A DNA stretch of 22,761 nt, from the NCBI GenBank assembly GCA_024636595.1, contig JAGXGT010000037.1, forward strand, positions 1 through 22,761, read 5' to 3'. The notes beneath the pieces were generated by a model that searched no databases, was not told where the DNA came from, and saw nothing but the letters and a program-made list of their open reading frames with translations. The position numbers were made by a program, and so were the translations under genes. Positions 7,519 through 15,152 of the stretch are shown piece after piece. This stretch comes from Sphingomonadales bacterium (GTDB lineage Bacteria; Pseudomonadota; Alphaproteobacteria; Sphingomonadales; Sphingomonadaceae). Positions within the stretch are counted from its first letter, which is position 1; the number at the start of each line of letters is the position of its first letter.

Positions 7519-7777
7519 AAGACTGAGTAACTCCGTTCAAATTTCGTAGCGGGCCAGAAGCAATTTCTTCTGGCCTGAATTGGTGTAAAAGCCATAAAAA
7601 AGGGTTTGCAGCAGAATCAATCTGCTTCAATCTCGCGCCGCCTATCAATTTCTCGGCGCCTAGGCAAGCTTTTACACGATATATTGCGCTAATGATAGGT
7701 GCTTTGCATTCCTGTTTCCGGGGTCTTGCTATAGAAGACCGGGTAACGACAATATATACCGATTCGAGGAGAGAAAA
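7519..7777. other. Hairpin-rich divergent intergenic region between rpsU and the aldolase gene
   Basis: Three perfect stems lie on the rpsU leader side: GGCCAGAAG/CTTCTGGCC (7552-7560 and 7567-7575, 6-nt loop), AGCAGA/TCTGCT (7610-7615 and 7621-7626, 5-nt loop) and GCGCCG/CGGCGC (7635-7640 and 7654-7659). On the minus strand the middle hairpin is followed 8 nt later by six T residues (7601-7596), a weak attenuator-like arrangement. The half near the aldolase gene is AT-rich. I could not assign a confident -35/-10 pair there. No ORF in this region looks coding. Confidence 0.5.
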
Positions 7778-8542
7778 ATGGCCACCGCGATCAATGTTCA
7801 ATCGAGTTGCAGCGAGCAAGAATGGAAAGCGCGCCAGCGCCTTGCGGCCTGCTACCGGATTTTCGCCTATCTTGGCTGGGACGAGATGATTTTCAACCAT
7901 ATCACGCTCAAGGTGCCCGGCGAAGATGATGCCTTTCTGATCAATCCTTACGGCCTGCATTTCAGCGAAGTAACCGCCTCGACCCTGGTCAAGATCGACA
8001 TCGACGGCAATACGCTGGATGGCTCGACCTTCCCGGTCAACAAGGCCGGCTTCACCCAGCACAGCCTGTTCCACCGCGAACTGCCCGATGTCCATGCGAT
8101 CATCCATACGCATACCACGGCGACCATGGCGGTATCCTCGGTCGAAGGCGGTTTGCAGCCAATAAACTTCTACGCCGCCGCGATCGTCCCGCGGCTCGCC
8201 TATCACAAGTTCGAAGGCATCACCGTGCACGAGGATGAAGGCCCGCGCTTCCTCGCCAGCCTTGGCAAGAAGCGCATGATGATGCTCGAAAATCACGGAC
8301 CGGTGGTGATGGGCCGCACGCTCGAGGAGGCATTCCTCAACCACTGGGTATTGCAACGCGCCTGCGAAATCCAGATGCAGACGCTATCGATGGGCAAGCC
8401 GGTAATGATCGGCGAAGAGGTGATCAAGAAGCATCTGGAAAATCTCTCGCAAGCCTCGATTGATCCGATGCAACAGGGCGTTCCCGAATTTGACGCGATG
8501 GTGCGGCTGGTCGACCGCGAAGACAGAAGCTGGCGGGAGTAA
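7778..8542 (+). CDS. Class II aldolase/adducin-fold protein
   Basis: This 254-residue protein has the class II aldolase/adducin fold. Zinc ligands are visible as H110 and H112 in IIHTHTTATMAVS and H173 in LENHGPVV. Aligned on L-fuculose-1-phosphate aldolase, the catalytic Glu (E73 of FucA) corresponds to about G91 in NKAGFTQHSLFH. The NxAGF.xH form is typical of adducin-like bacterial proteins whose activity is mostly unknown, so a retro-aldol reaction should not be assumed. GAGGAG lies about 7 nt before the ATG at 7778. The next gene is a 2Fe-2S subunit separated by a palindromic repeat pair; a shared pathway is possible but not shown. Confidence 0.9.
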   Translation: MATAINVQSSCSEQEWKARQRLAACYRIFAYLGWDEMIFNHITLKVPGEDDAFLINPYGLHFSEVTASTLVKIDIDGNTLDGSTFPVNKAGFTQHSLFHRELPDVHAIIHTHTTATMAVSSVEGGLQPINFYAAAIVPRLAYHKFEGITVHEDEGPRFLASLGKKRMMMLENHGPVVMGRTLEEAFLNHWVLQRACEIQMQTLSMGKPVMIGEEVIKKHLENLSQASIDPMQQGVPEFDAMVRLVDREDRSWRE

Positions 8543-8552
8543 AAGACCGCTT

Positions 8553-8630
8553 CGTCATGCTGAACTTGTTTCAGCATCTCTTATTGCATAAGCCACACGC
8601 AAGAGATCCTGAAACAAGTTCAGGATGACG
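8553..8630. repeat. Paired REP-like palindromic elements in inverted orientation
   Basis: The left unit (8553-8582) and right unit (8601-8630) are inverted copies, identical at 28 of 30 positions, with 18 nt between. Each is itself a small hairpin: ATGCTGAA/TTCAGCAT on the left and ATCCTGAA/TTCAGGAT on the right, with 5-nt loops. The only two differences between units form one base pair of that hairpin (G-C versus C-G), i.e. a compensatory change. Units of this kind (core CCTGAACTTGTTTCAGG) are, from memory, dispersed in many alphaproteobacterial genomes and often cause spurious peptides such as MLKQVQHD. It lies between two co-oriented genes and may act as an mRNA stabiliser or terminator. 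Confidence 0.85.
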
Positions 8631-8641
8631 AGTAGCCTCTC

Positions 8642-9181
8642 ATGACCAAATTCACCGTCAACGACCGACCTGTCTGGTACCGGATGGACCCGGAAACACC
8701 GCTCCTCTGGGCGCTGCGTGATGCGTCCAATCTGACCGGCACGAAATATGGCTGCGGCACTGGTGACTGCGGTGCCTGCATGGTCGAGGTCGATGGCGAA
8801 GCGATCCGGTCCTGTCTGGTCACCATTGGCGAGCTGGAAGGCCGTTTCGTCACCACAATCGAAGCGCTGTCGCGTGATCGTAGCCACCCTGTTCAACAGG
8901 CCTGGGCCGCGGAAAATGTCCCGCAATGCGGTTTCTGCCAGTCCGGCATGATCATGGCGGCGGCGGTATTGCTGAAGAAAAATTCCAATCCGTCGAAAGC
9001 CGCGATTGACGAAGCGATCACCAATATCTGCCGCTGCGGCACCTATCCGCGGATCCGCGAAGCGATCCAGCGGGCCGGACGCGTGGCCCGCGGGGAAGCG
9101 GTGCTCAGCGCCGCCCCGCCGCCCGGCATTGATCCCGAAGATGCCGCCAAGGCGGTTCCAGCGCTCACGCCAAAGGAGTGA
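8642..9181 (+). CDS. 2Fe-2S small subunit of a molybdenum hydroxylase-type oxidoreductase (IorA/CoxS-like)
   Basis: This 179-residue electron-transfer subunit has both expected iron-sulfur domains. The N-terminal ferredoxin-like cluster uses C38, C43, C46 (YGCGTGDCGAC) and C58; the C-terminal four-helix domain uses C96, C99 (QCGFCQSGM) and C130, C132 (NICRCGTYPRI). All eight ligands are present, so it should hold two clusters. The family (isoquinoline 1-oxidoreductase, CO dehydrogenase S, aldehyde oxidase) normally works with a large molybdopterin subunit encoded next to it. Here the next gene is an unrelated TonB receptor on the other strand, so the partner is missing locally. The Pro/Ala-rich C-terminus (157-179) is outside the conserved fold. 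The Shine-Dalgarno before 8642 is weak. Confidence 0.92.
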   Translation: MTKFTVNDRPVWYRMDPETPLLWALRDASNLTGTKYGCGTGDCGACMVEVDGEAIRSCLVTIGELEGRFVTTIEALSRDRSHPVQQAWAAENVPQCGFCQSGMIMAAAVLLKKNSNPSKAAIDEAITNICRCGTYPRIREAIQRAGRVARGEAVLSAAPPPGIDPEDAAKAVPALTPKE

Positions 9182-9188
9182 CCGTTCC

Positions 9189-9202
9189 CCGGCCTTCGCC
9201 GG
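9189..9202. terminator. Short GC hairpin between convergent genes, repeat-like
   Basis: CCGGC-CTTC-GCCGG (9189-9202) lies in the 33-bp gap between the convergent 2Fe-2S subunit and TonB receptor genes. There is no T-tract on either side. The surrounding string CCCCGGCCTTCGCCGGAG resembles a short repeat I associate with sphingomonad intergenic regions (it yields the spurious peptide RSPAFAGAEV); this is from memory. It probably marks the shared 3' ends. Confidence 0.45.
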
Positions 9203-9214
9203 AGCCGAAGTCTG

Positions 9215-11377
9215 CTAGAATCCGAACTTCACCGTCAGCCGCGCATTGAGCGGCTCGCCGGTCGAGATATTGTCATTATTATGGACTGACGGAAAATAGG
9301 TCTCGTCGAACAGATTTTCGACATTCAGCTGGACCTGCACTGTTTCGCTGAGGTCATAATAGAGTGCGGCGTCGACCCGGGTGAAGGCAGGAATGCGGAC
9401 ACTATTGTCATTGGTGGCGAATTGGCTCGACTGATGGGTCACCCCGATCCCGGCGGCAAATTGCCCGGTGAAATCATATTTCGTCCACAACGAAACCATA
9501 TGCTCCGGCACCTGGAAAAGCCGCAGATCCTGTCCGCCAACGCTGCTCGCATTGCGCTGCTGCCCGTCCAGATAGCTGTAACCCGCGTTGATCTGCCAAG
9601 CCTCGGTCAACTTGCCAACCAGCTGCAATTCGACGCCTTCGGTCCGCGAACCCGACAAGGTGCTATTGCCCTGATTGTCGAGCAGGATCGCCTGATCGTC
9701 TCGATCGAGGCGGAACAGAGCTGTCGTCAGGCTGAGCCCGGGTGTGAGATCCCATTTTACGCCAATTTCGTAATTTACAAAGGTTTCCGGGGCCAGATTG
9801 GCGGTGGACGGATTGAGCGTCAGAAACTGGTCGCCCGACCTGGGCAGGAAGCTTTTGGCGTAGCTCGCATAGATCGAAATATTCTCCTGCGGCTTGTAGA
9901 TCGCTCCGAACCGCGGCGAGAATTTCTCGTCTGTCCGGTTCAGCAACAGGCCGCTCTGGATATCATTTACATCCAGATCGAAGCGGTCAAAACGCACGCC
10001 GCCGATAATATCGAAATGGTCGCCAATGCTGATCTGGTCCTGCACATAAAGCGACAGGAATTTAAGGTCGGAGACGGTGCTGCGATTGAAGGCCGGAAAG
10101 GTGAAGGCCGGAACAGCAATCGGGTCGGTCAGTGGAACCACCACCAGATCATCATTGCTGGCAGCAAATAAGATGTCCCGCCGCGCATTGGCGGATTGCT
10201 GCTGGCCGATTTCATAACCAAGCAACAGGCTGTGGCCGAGAGCGCCCGTATCACCCGTCCACAACAAATTGCCCTGGGTGATAAAATTTTCACGGTCGGT
10301 GGTGTCGACATAACCGTCCAGCGTGACGGAACTGCCGGACGGGGTGAGCCGCATATCGTTACTGCGCGCGTCGACCGGATAGACGTTGCGATAGAGCTTG
10401 TCATAGTCGCCATATTGCGTGGTCGCACTAAACTTCAGTTCATCGCTGAAATCATGTTCCACGCGCAATTTCACGATATGGGCCTGCAGCGTGGTGCGGT
10501 TGGTGCCGGGCTGGCCGAAGAATGTATCCCGATATCCGGTGAGCGGGCCACAAGGGTCAGCGAAAGAACAGCTATTGCCGACCGCGCGCAACTCTGCCGG
10601 ATTGCCGCGATCGACGGCCCGGTCATCATCGACATATTCGTAGGACAGCAGGATCCGGTTCTGCTCGTCAAGCTCGGCGCCAAAGGTCGGGTTTACGGCA
10701 AAGCGCCGACCATCATAGAAATTGCGATGGTTGTTAAATTCTTCATAGAGCCCGTTGATCCGGAAGGCCGCAGTATCGCCGACAGCGAGATTCAGGTCGC
10801 CGCTGAGAAAATAGGCACCGAAACTGTCAACACTTGCCGTCGCTTCGCCAAACTGGCGATCGGCGACCGGCGATTTGGTCACGCGGTTGACGATACCGCC
10901 GCCGCCGCCGCGACCAAAGATCATCGCATTGGGCCCTTTGTGGATCTCGACCCGCTCGATATTATAGAGCGGCCGGAAATATTGAACGTCATCGCGGATG
11001 CCATCGACGAAAAAATCGGCGGTTGTATTCTGTCCCCTGATCGTGATCTGGTCGCGGTTGCCCTCGCCCTGCCCGATCGATGCGCCCGGTGTGTAGCGCA
11101 GAATATCGCCGATATCCTGAAGCGCCTGATCATCCAGCTGTTCGCGGGTCACGACCGAAACCGTCTGCGGCGTATCGATCAGCGGCGTGTCGGTTTTCAG
11201 ACCCGCGCTGCTGATCGCGACATAGCCTTCCTTTTCGCCGGTTACGATAATCTCTTGGTCATCGGCGAAACCTTCGTCCAACACCTCCTGGGCGGCTGCC
11301 TGTAGCGGGACAGCAGCGATCGCGATCAGACTGGCAGACGCAAGGACGTGCAACGGGCGGCGGATCAAAATATTCAC
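9215..11377 (-). CDS. TonB-dependent siderophore receptor (catecholate/FhuA-like)
   Basis: This 720-residue outer-membrane receptor imports an iron-siderophore using TonB energy. It has a signal peptide with cleavage near AAAQ (about residue 29), then EIIVTGEKEG at the TonB-box position. The plug domain (about 60-170) carries IDTPQTVSVVTREQLDDQ, LRYTPGASIGQGEGNRD, DFFVDGIRDD and VEIHKGPNAMIFGRGGGGG. The 22-strand barrel ends in LTVKFGF with the usual terminal Phe. Wording of the plug fits the TIGR01783 siderophore-receptor group; the ligand is unknown. The GTG start at 11377 has AAGGAAG 7 nt upstream. A Fur-box-like inverted repeat begins 15 nt before the start, so iron repression is likely. 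No siderophore biosynthesis genes are nearby. Confidence 0.95.
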   Translation of the reverse strand: MNILIRRPLHVLASASLIAIAAVPLQAAAQEVLDEGFADDQEIIVTGEKEGYVAISSAGLKTDTPLIDTPQTVSVVTREQLDDQALQDIGDILRYTPGASIGQGEGNRDQITIRGQNTTADFFVDGIRDDVQYFRPLYNIERVEIHKGPNAMIFGRGGGGGIVNRVTKSPVADRQFGEATASVDSFGAYFLSGDLNLAVGDTAAFRINGLYEEFNNHRNFYDGRRFAVNPTFGAELDEQNRILLSYEYVDDDRAVDRGNPAELRAVGNSCSFADPCGPLTGYRDTFFGQPGTNRTTLQAHIVKLRVEHDFSDELKFSATTQYGDYDKLYRNVYPVDARSNDMRLTPSGSSVTLDGYVDTTDRENFITQGNLLWTGDTGALGHSLLLGYEIGQQQSANARRDILFAASNDDLVVVPLTDPIAVPAFTFPAFNRSTVSDLKFLSLYVQDQISIGDHFDIIGGVRFDRFDLDVNDIQSGLLLNRTDEKFSPRFGAIYKPQENISIYASYAKSFLPRSGDQFLTLNPSTANLAPETFVNYEIGVKWDLTPGLSLTTALFRLDRDDQAILLDNQGNSTLSGSRTEGVELQLVGKLTEAWQINAGYSYLDGQQRNASSVGGQDLRLFQVPEHMVSLWTKYDFTGQFAAGIGVTHQSSQFATNDNSVRIPAFTRVDAALYYDLSETVQVQLNVENLFDETYFPSVHNNDNISTGEPLNARLTVKFGF

Positions 11378-11391
11378 AGACAGGCTTCCTT

Positions 11392-11443
11392 ATATGATAA
11401 CTATTCTCATTAGCCTATCCGCTAATGAGAATAGTTATCATAT
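11392..11443. promoter_or_regulatory. Perfect 23-bp inverted repeat containing two Fur-box-like sites
   Basis: The arms 11392-11414 and 11421-11443 are exact reverse complements with a 6-nt spacer CTATCC. Each arm contains TAATGAGAATAGTTATCA or its complement, which is close to the Fur pattern of tandem GATAAT/ATTATC hexamers. The site lies directly in front of a TonB siderophore receptor start (15 nt) and 92 nt upstream of the divergent ArsC-family gene. That context supports Fur control of the receptor. The arms would also form a long RNA hairpin if transcribed. Confidence 0.8.
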
Positions 11444-11534
11444 GCAATGATAAATCTGCCCCCTCGGGAGATTTTCTTTGAAACAACCAGCCAGTTTGTG
11501 CTTATGAAGCGGCTCGGTGCAATGGGAGAGAAAT

Positions 11535-11885
11535 ATGCAAGCCACGATCTGGCACAATCCGAACTGCGGCACATCCCGCAAGACACTGGCGATACTGGAA
11601 GAAGCGCCCGGCGTTGACCTAACCGTGATCGAATATCTGAAAAACCCGCCGAGCCGTGCCAAGCTGGAACAGCTTTTTCGCGATGCTGGCATGACGCCAC
11701 AGGAGGGCCTAAGGGTGCGCGGTTCGCCGGCCGAAGAGCTGGGGCTGACGAAAGATGACGCCACCGCCGATCAGATTTTGGACGCCATGGCGCAGGAGCC
11801 GATCCTGATCAACCGGCCGCTGGTCGAGACCGAAAAAGGGGTCAAGCTTTGCCGACCGCAGGAACTCGTACACGAGCTTCTCTGA
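11535..11885 (+). CDS. Arsenate reductase-family protein (glutaredoxin-type ArsC)
   Basis: This 116-residue ArsC/Spx-fold protein begins MQATIWHNPNCGTSRKTLAIL, with the catalytic Cys near residue 11 in NPNCGTSR. Candidate oxyanion-binding arginines are those of GLRVRG, LINRPLV and KLCRPQE, corresponding to R60, R94 and R107 of plasmid R773 ArsC. It would reduce arsenate to arsenite with glutathione and glutaredoxin. GGGAGAG at 11524-11530 is 4 nt before the ATG at 11535, preferred over an in-frame ATG at 11517. No arsenite pump or ArsR lies nearby, so this may be a housekeeping member rather than part of a resistance operon. TTGAAA (11478) and TTATGA (11502) could be a promoter, weakly supported. 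Confidence 0.9.
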   Translation: MQATIWHNPNCGTSRKTLAILEEAPGVDLTVIEYLKNPPSRAKLEQLFRDAGMTPQEGLRVRGSPAEELGLTKDDATADQILDAMAQEPILINRPLVETEKGVKLCRPQELVHELL

Positions 11886-11932
11886 CCGGAAAGGCTTTCG
11901 GCGGATTTGAGTAAAACGAACCGGGACAAATA

Positions 11933-12664
11933 ATGTCGGTAATCGCAGTTTACAGTATGAAGGGCGGCGTCGGCAAGAGCTGCTCGGCTGTGAATCTGGC
12001 ATGGAATAGCGCCGTCGGGAGCTCACGGCGGACTTTGCTATGGGATCTCGACCCGCAGGGCGCGGCTTCGTTCATTCTCAAGGGCGACCAGATGGAAAGG
12101 GACCGCGCACGCGCGATGGTCGCTGGCACCGTCAAACCGGCCAAGCTGATCAAACATAGCGAGATAGAAAATCTGGATTTGCTGGCAGCCGACGTCTCGC
12201 TACGCGGTCTCGACCGGCTATTTTTCCAGATCGGCAAGAAGCGCCATCTCGGAAAATTACTCAAGGAAATGAGCAAGGACTATGACCGGATCATCCTCGA
12301 TTGCCCGCCCGGCCTGACCGAGACCAGCGAGCAGATCTTGCGCAACGCGGATATTGTGATTGTCCCGGTTATACCGTCCCCCCTTTCGGAGCGCGCGCTT
12401 CTCGACGTCCAGCTGTTCCTCGACAGTAGCGGAAAGAAACATGCCCCGTTGCTGCCGGTCTATACGATGGTTGATCGACGGCGATCCATCCACAAGCAGG
12501 GCTTGGCCAGAAATCCGAAATGGCCGGTTATACCGATGTCAAGCGCTGTTGAGCATATGACCAAATTGCAGCAACCGGTCGGCAGCTTCGCACCGCGCAG
12601 TCCCGCCGCCCAAGCCTATGCCCGTATCTGGCGGGGAATAGAAAAGCGGCTGACAAAAAATTAA
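11933..12664 (+). CDS. Orphan ParA/MinD-family ATPase
   Basis: This 243-residue deviant Walker-type ATPase carries KGGVGKS (10-16), the switch region DLDPQGAAS (38-46) and Walker B IILDCPPG (120-127). Such proteins dimerise on ATP and position DNA or complexes. No ParB or parS-like site lies beside it, and the regular chromosome parAB locus would normally sit near gidA/gidB, so this appears to be an orphan with an unknown cargo. The Shine-Dalgarno before 11933 is weak (GGGAC about 7 nt upstream). It starts 47 bp after arsC on the same strand and may share its transcript. It converges on a GGDEF-EAL gene 30 bp away. Confidence 0.9.
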   Translation: MSVIAVYSMKGGVGKSCSAVNLAWNSAVGSSRRTLLWDLDPQGAASFILKGDQMERDRARAMVAGTVKPAKLIKHSEIENLDLLAADVSLRGLDRLFFQIGKKRHLGKLLKEMSKDYDRIILDCPPGLTETSEQILRNADIVIVPVIPSPLSERALLDVQLFLDSSGKKHAPLLPVYTMVDRRRSIHKQGLARNPKWPVIPMSSAVEHMTKLQQPVGSFAPRSPAAQAYARIWRGIEKRLTKN

Positions 12665-12680
12665 TGGCGAAAAATTAGTC

Positions 12681-12694
12681 GCGGCAGGAGCCGC
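12681..12694. terminator. GC hairpin between convergent ParA and GGDEF-EAL genes
   Basis: GCGGC-AGGA-GCCGC (12681-12694) fills half of the 30-bp gap. On the minus strand it is followed, five bases later, by TTTTT (12676-12672), giving a plausible terminator for the GGDEF-EAL gene. On the plus strand a TTTTT also lies downstream (12714-12718) but farther away. A bidirectional end is likely. Confidence 0.5.
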
Positions 12695-15064
12695 CTATGC
12701 TGACTTTTTATTATATTCCAGTTGCTCGTTATCAAACACGCCAAACAAATTTCTGGCGTCATCGGCAACCATCGGACGGCCGAAATAATAGCCCTGGATT
12801 TTGCGGCAACCCAGGTTCCTGATCATCTGCACTTCTTCTTCTGTCTCGGCACCTTCGGCGGTCGTCGACATGCCCAAGGCGTCAGCCATCGCAACAACGG
12901 CACGGATGATGGCAAGGCTTTCGGGCGCATTTTTGGCCGCGCCCTGAACAAAGCTGCGATCGACCTTGATCGTCGTGAACCGCGTCTTGCGCAAATAACC
13001 GAAAGACGAATAACCCGTTCCAAAATCATCCAGCGACAGATTGATACCCATCGCGATAATCTGATCGAGCACCTCCGCCGCGCCGGTGCCCTCGCGCATG
13101 AAAATGCTCTCGGTCACTTCGATCTCGAGACGGCTGGGAGGAAGCCCGCTTTCTTCAAGCGCAGAGACAACCATCGACAGGAAATTTACTTCGGTCAGCT
13201 GGTCGGCTGACACATTGACCGCAACCTTGACCGTGGCCGGCCATTGCATGGCTTCTTGGCACGCGGTCCGCATCACCCATCCGCCGATCGGGACAATGAG
13301 ACGCGCTTCTTCTGCCAGCGGTATAAATTTTGCCGGTGAAACCACACCAAATTGCGGGCTCGTCCAGCGCAGCAGCGCTTCAAAGCCGACAACGCCGCCG
13401 GAATCCGCGCTGACCACCGGCTGGTAGTTCAAAGACAATTCGTCTTTCTCCAAGGCCTTGCGCAGGGCCATTTCCATCACCCGCCGCTCTTCCGCCTGGA
13501 CGTGAAGCTGTGGCTCGTAATGGGTAAAGGCCCCGCCACCCTGATCCTTTGAGCGATACAGAGCGAGATCGGCACTGCGCATCAGCATTTCGACCGTGCG
13601 CCCGTCGCGTGGACCTATCGCGGTGCCGACGCTGGCACCGATATACAATGTGTGCTGGTCGACTTCGTAAGGCCGAGACAGTGTCTCAATGATCTTTTTG
13701 GCCAACAATTCCATATATTGCGTGTCGCTCGCGTCCTTGACCACGATAGCAAACTCATCGCCACCGAGACGACCGCACAGCTCGTTGTCGGTCATAATGG
13801 AGCGCAGGCGATCAGACACGCGCGCCAGCAACCGGTCACCGACCGGGTGGCCAAGAGTGTCGTTCACCGCCTTGAACCGATCAAGGTCGATCATCATAAA
13901 ACCGCAGCGGCCATTCCATTGCTCAGCTGTTTGCATTGCTTTTCTGACGGCATCGGTCAGCTGCATGCGGTTTGGCAGCCGGGTCAGCGTATCAAATCTG
14001 GCCAGATGCGAGATTTTGTCGGCAGATTCGCGCTGCTCGGTTATGTCGGACCCGACACCGCGGAACCCGTGGAACACGCCATTGTCATCGAGCTTGGGCG
14101 AAGCGGACAATTCCCACCAGCGGTTTTCGCCGTTAATCTGGACCGGCACCAGCATGTTACTGAAGCTGTCGCGTCGTTTGAGCTTGTCTGCCAGTTCGTG
14201 CAAGGCGGTGGAGAATTTCCCGCTTTCCCAGGATTCTCCAGCGACCAGTTGCAGGAACGGCTTGCCTTCAATCTCCTCCGCAGGCTGGCCAATCGCATGG
14301 GCAAATCGCGGCGAAACGTGGGTTATGCGGCGGGACGTGTCGGTCTGCCAGAGCCAATCGGCCCCGGTGTCCTCAAATTCCTTGAGCAACAGGCTGACCA
14401 CTTCACTTTTTTCGTTCAGGCTGGCTTCCGCGACCCTTCTTTCAATGAAGGACCGACCGGTCATCAGGCAGCCGGAAATCAACAACACTGCGATCGCCAA
14501 GGATGCCAGGGCGAGATGAGGGCTGCCGACATATAGCCAGCCAAAAATTATGGCCACACTGGACGATGCTATGAACAGGATGCTGCTGAGCGGCATGGTT
14601 GACAACAGCATCGCTGAGCCGACCATCAGACAAATGATCGTTGCCCATACCGGAATCATGGTCAGAAGGTCCGTGCTGAACGCAAACAGCAAAAATCCGG
14701 CACCCCAAAGAGAGCCGCCGACCAAGGAAATAAGATAAATCACCATCATTTCGGAGCGACTGATCGATTTCCGCTGCCACGAAGCCTGTTTGCGATATGT
14801 AACGTGGGCGTAAGTGTACAAAGCGACCAAAGCTGTGAGCCACAGACCAAGAAACGCAATATTGATAGTGCCGATGCCCAATTGCAGGATCAACATGCTG
14901 CATACGACCGCAGATACGATCTTCAGCAAACTATGCTGATTGTTGCCATTGAATTGCAACGCGCGAATCCGGCCCCAATCAATGCCGCTGGGATCGGACA
15001 GGCCAAGCAAAACGCTAAGCGGGATGATGCGCGGTAAACCGGAATGGGATAGATTTTTTAACAC
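12695..15064 (-). CDS. Membrane PAS-GGDEF-EAL cyclic-di-GMP protein
   Basis: This 789-residue inner-membrane protein probably makes and/or degrades cyclic-di-GMP. Residues 45-200 hold about six hydrophobic segments. A PAS domain follows (about 222-345, including WLWQTDTSRRITHVSPRF). The GGDEF domain (about 350-515) has an intact GGDEF motif at 434-438, but the inhibitory I-site position reads TDNE instead of RxxD. The EAL domain (about 530-775) has EALLRW (562-567), VNVSA, EVTES, DDFGTGYSSFGYL, IKVDRSFV and QGYYFGRP, so phosphodiesterase residues look complete. The GTG start at 15064 has AGAGGA about 5 nt upstream. It follows the acyl-AMP ligase gene on the same strand (88 bp gap). The signal sensed is unknown. 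Confidence 0.95.
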   Translation of the reverse strand: MLKNLSHSGLPRIIPLSVLLGLSDPSGIDWGRIRALQFNGNNQHSLLKIVSAVVCSMLILQLGIGTINIAFLGLWLTALVALYTYAHVTYRKQASWQRKSISRSEMMVIYLISLVGGSLWGAGFLLFAFSTDLLTMIPVWATIICLMVGSAMLLSTMPLSSILFIASSSVAIIFGWLYVGSPHLALASLAIAVLLISGCLMTGRSFIERRVAEASLNEKSEVVSLLLKEFEDTGADWLWQTDTSRRITHVSPRFAHAIGQPAEEIEGKPFLQLVAGESWESGKFSTALHELADKLKRRDSFSNMLVPVQINGENRWWELSASPKLDDNGVFHGFRGVGSDITEQRESADKISHLARFDTLTRLPNRMQLTDAVRKAMQTAEQWNGRCGFMMIDLDRFKAVNDTLGHPVGDRLLARVSDRLRSIMTDNELCGRLGGDEFAIVVKDASDTQYMELLAKKIIETLSRPYEVDQHTLYIGASVGTAIGPRDGRTVEMLMRSADLALYRSKDQGGGAFTHYEPQLHVQAEERRVMEMALRKALEKDELSLNYQPVVSADSGGVVGFEALLRWTSPQFGVVSPAKFIPLAEEARLIVPIGGWVMRTACQEAMQWPATVKVAVNVSADQLTEVNFLSMVVSALEESGLPPSRLEIEVTESIFMREGTGAAEVLDQIIAMGINLSLDDFGTGYSSFGYLRKTRFTTIKVDRSFVQGAAKNAPESLAIIRAVVAMADALGMSTTAEGAETEEEVQMIRNLGCRKIQGYYFGRPMVADDARNLFGVFDNEQLEYNKKSA

Positions 15065-15152
15065 CGCTGTCCTCTACGCTGAAATTCTTAGCGAAAAGTA
15101 AGGATCGGCTTAAAAAAATTTTCCCTGCCCGACTAACCGGCGTTGGCGCGAT

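Noticed and set aside
7726..7758. Possible promoter TTGCTA...TATATA before the aldolase gene
   Set aside because: The spacing (21 nt) is too long and the -10 would lie almost on the ribosome site; not enough to call.
8555..8926. Minus-strand ORF containing VILNLFQDLLRV
   Set aside because: The peptide comes from the palindromic repeat pair and the rest is antisense to the 2Fe-2S subunit gene; this is a known type of spurious ORF.
10196..11305. 369-codon plus-strand ORF inside the TonB receptor
   Set aside because: It is antisense to the receptor plug and barrel, which have clear family motifs; long antisense frames are common at this GC content.
13652..14536. 294-codon plus-strand ORF inside the GGDEF-EAL gene
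   Set aside because: It is a shadow of a gene with complete catalytic motifs on the opposite strand.
15065..15152. Terminator between the acyl-AMP ligase and the GGDEF-EAL gene
   Set aside because: There is a run of T residues on the minus strand, but no stable stem directly before it; the two genes may be co-transcribed.
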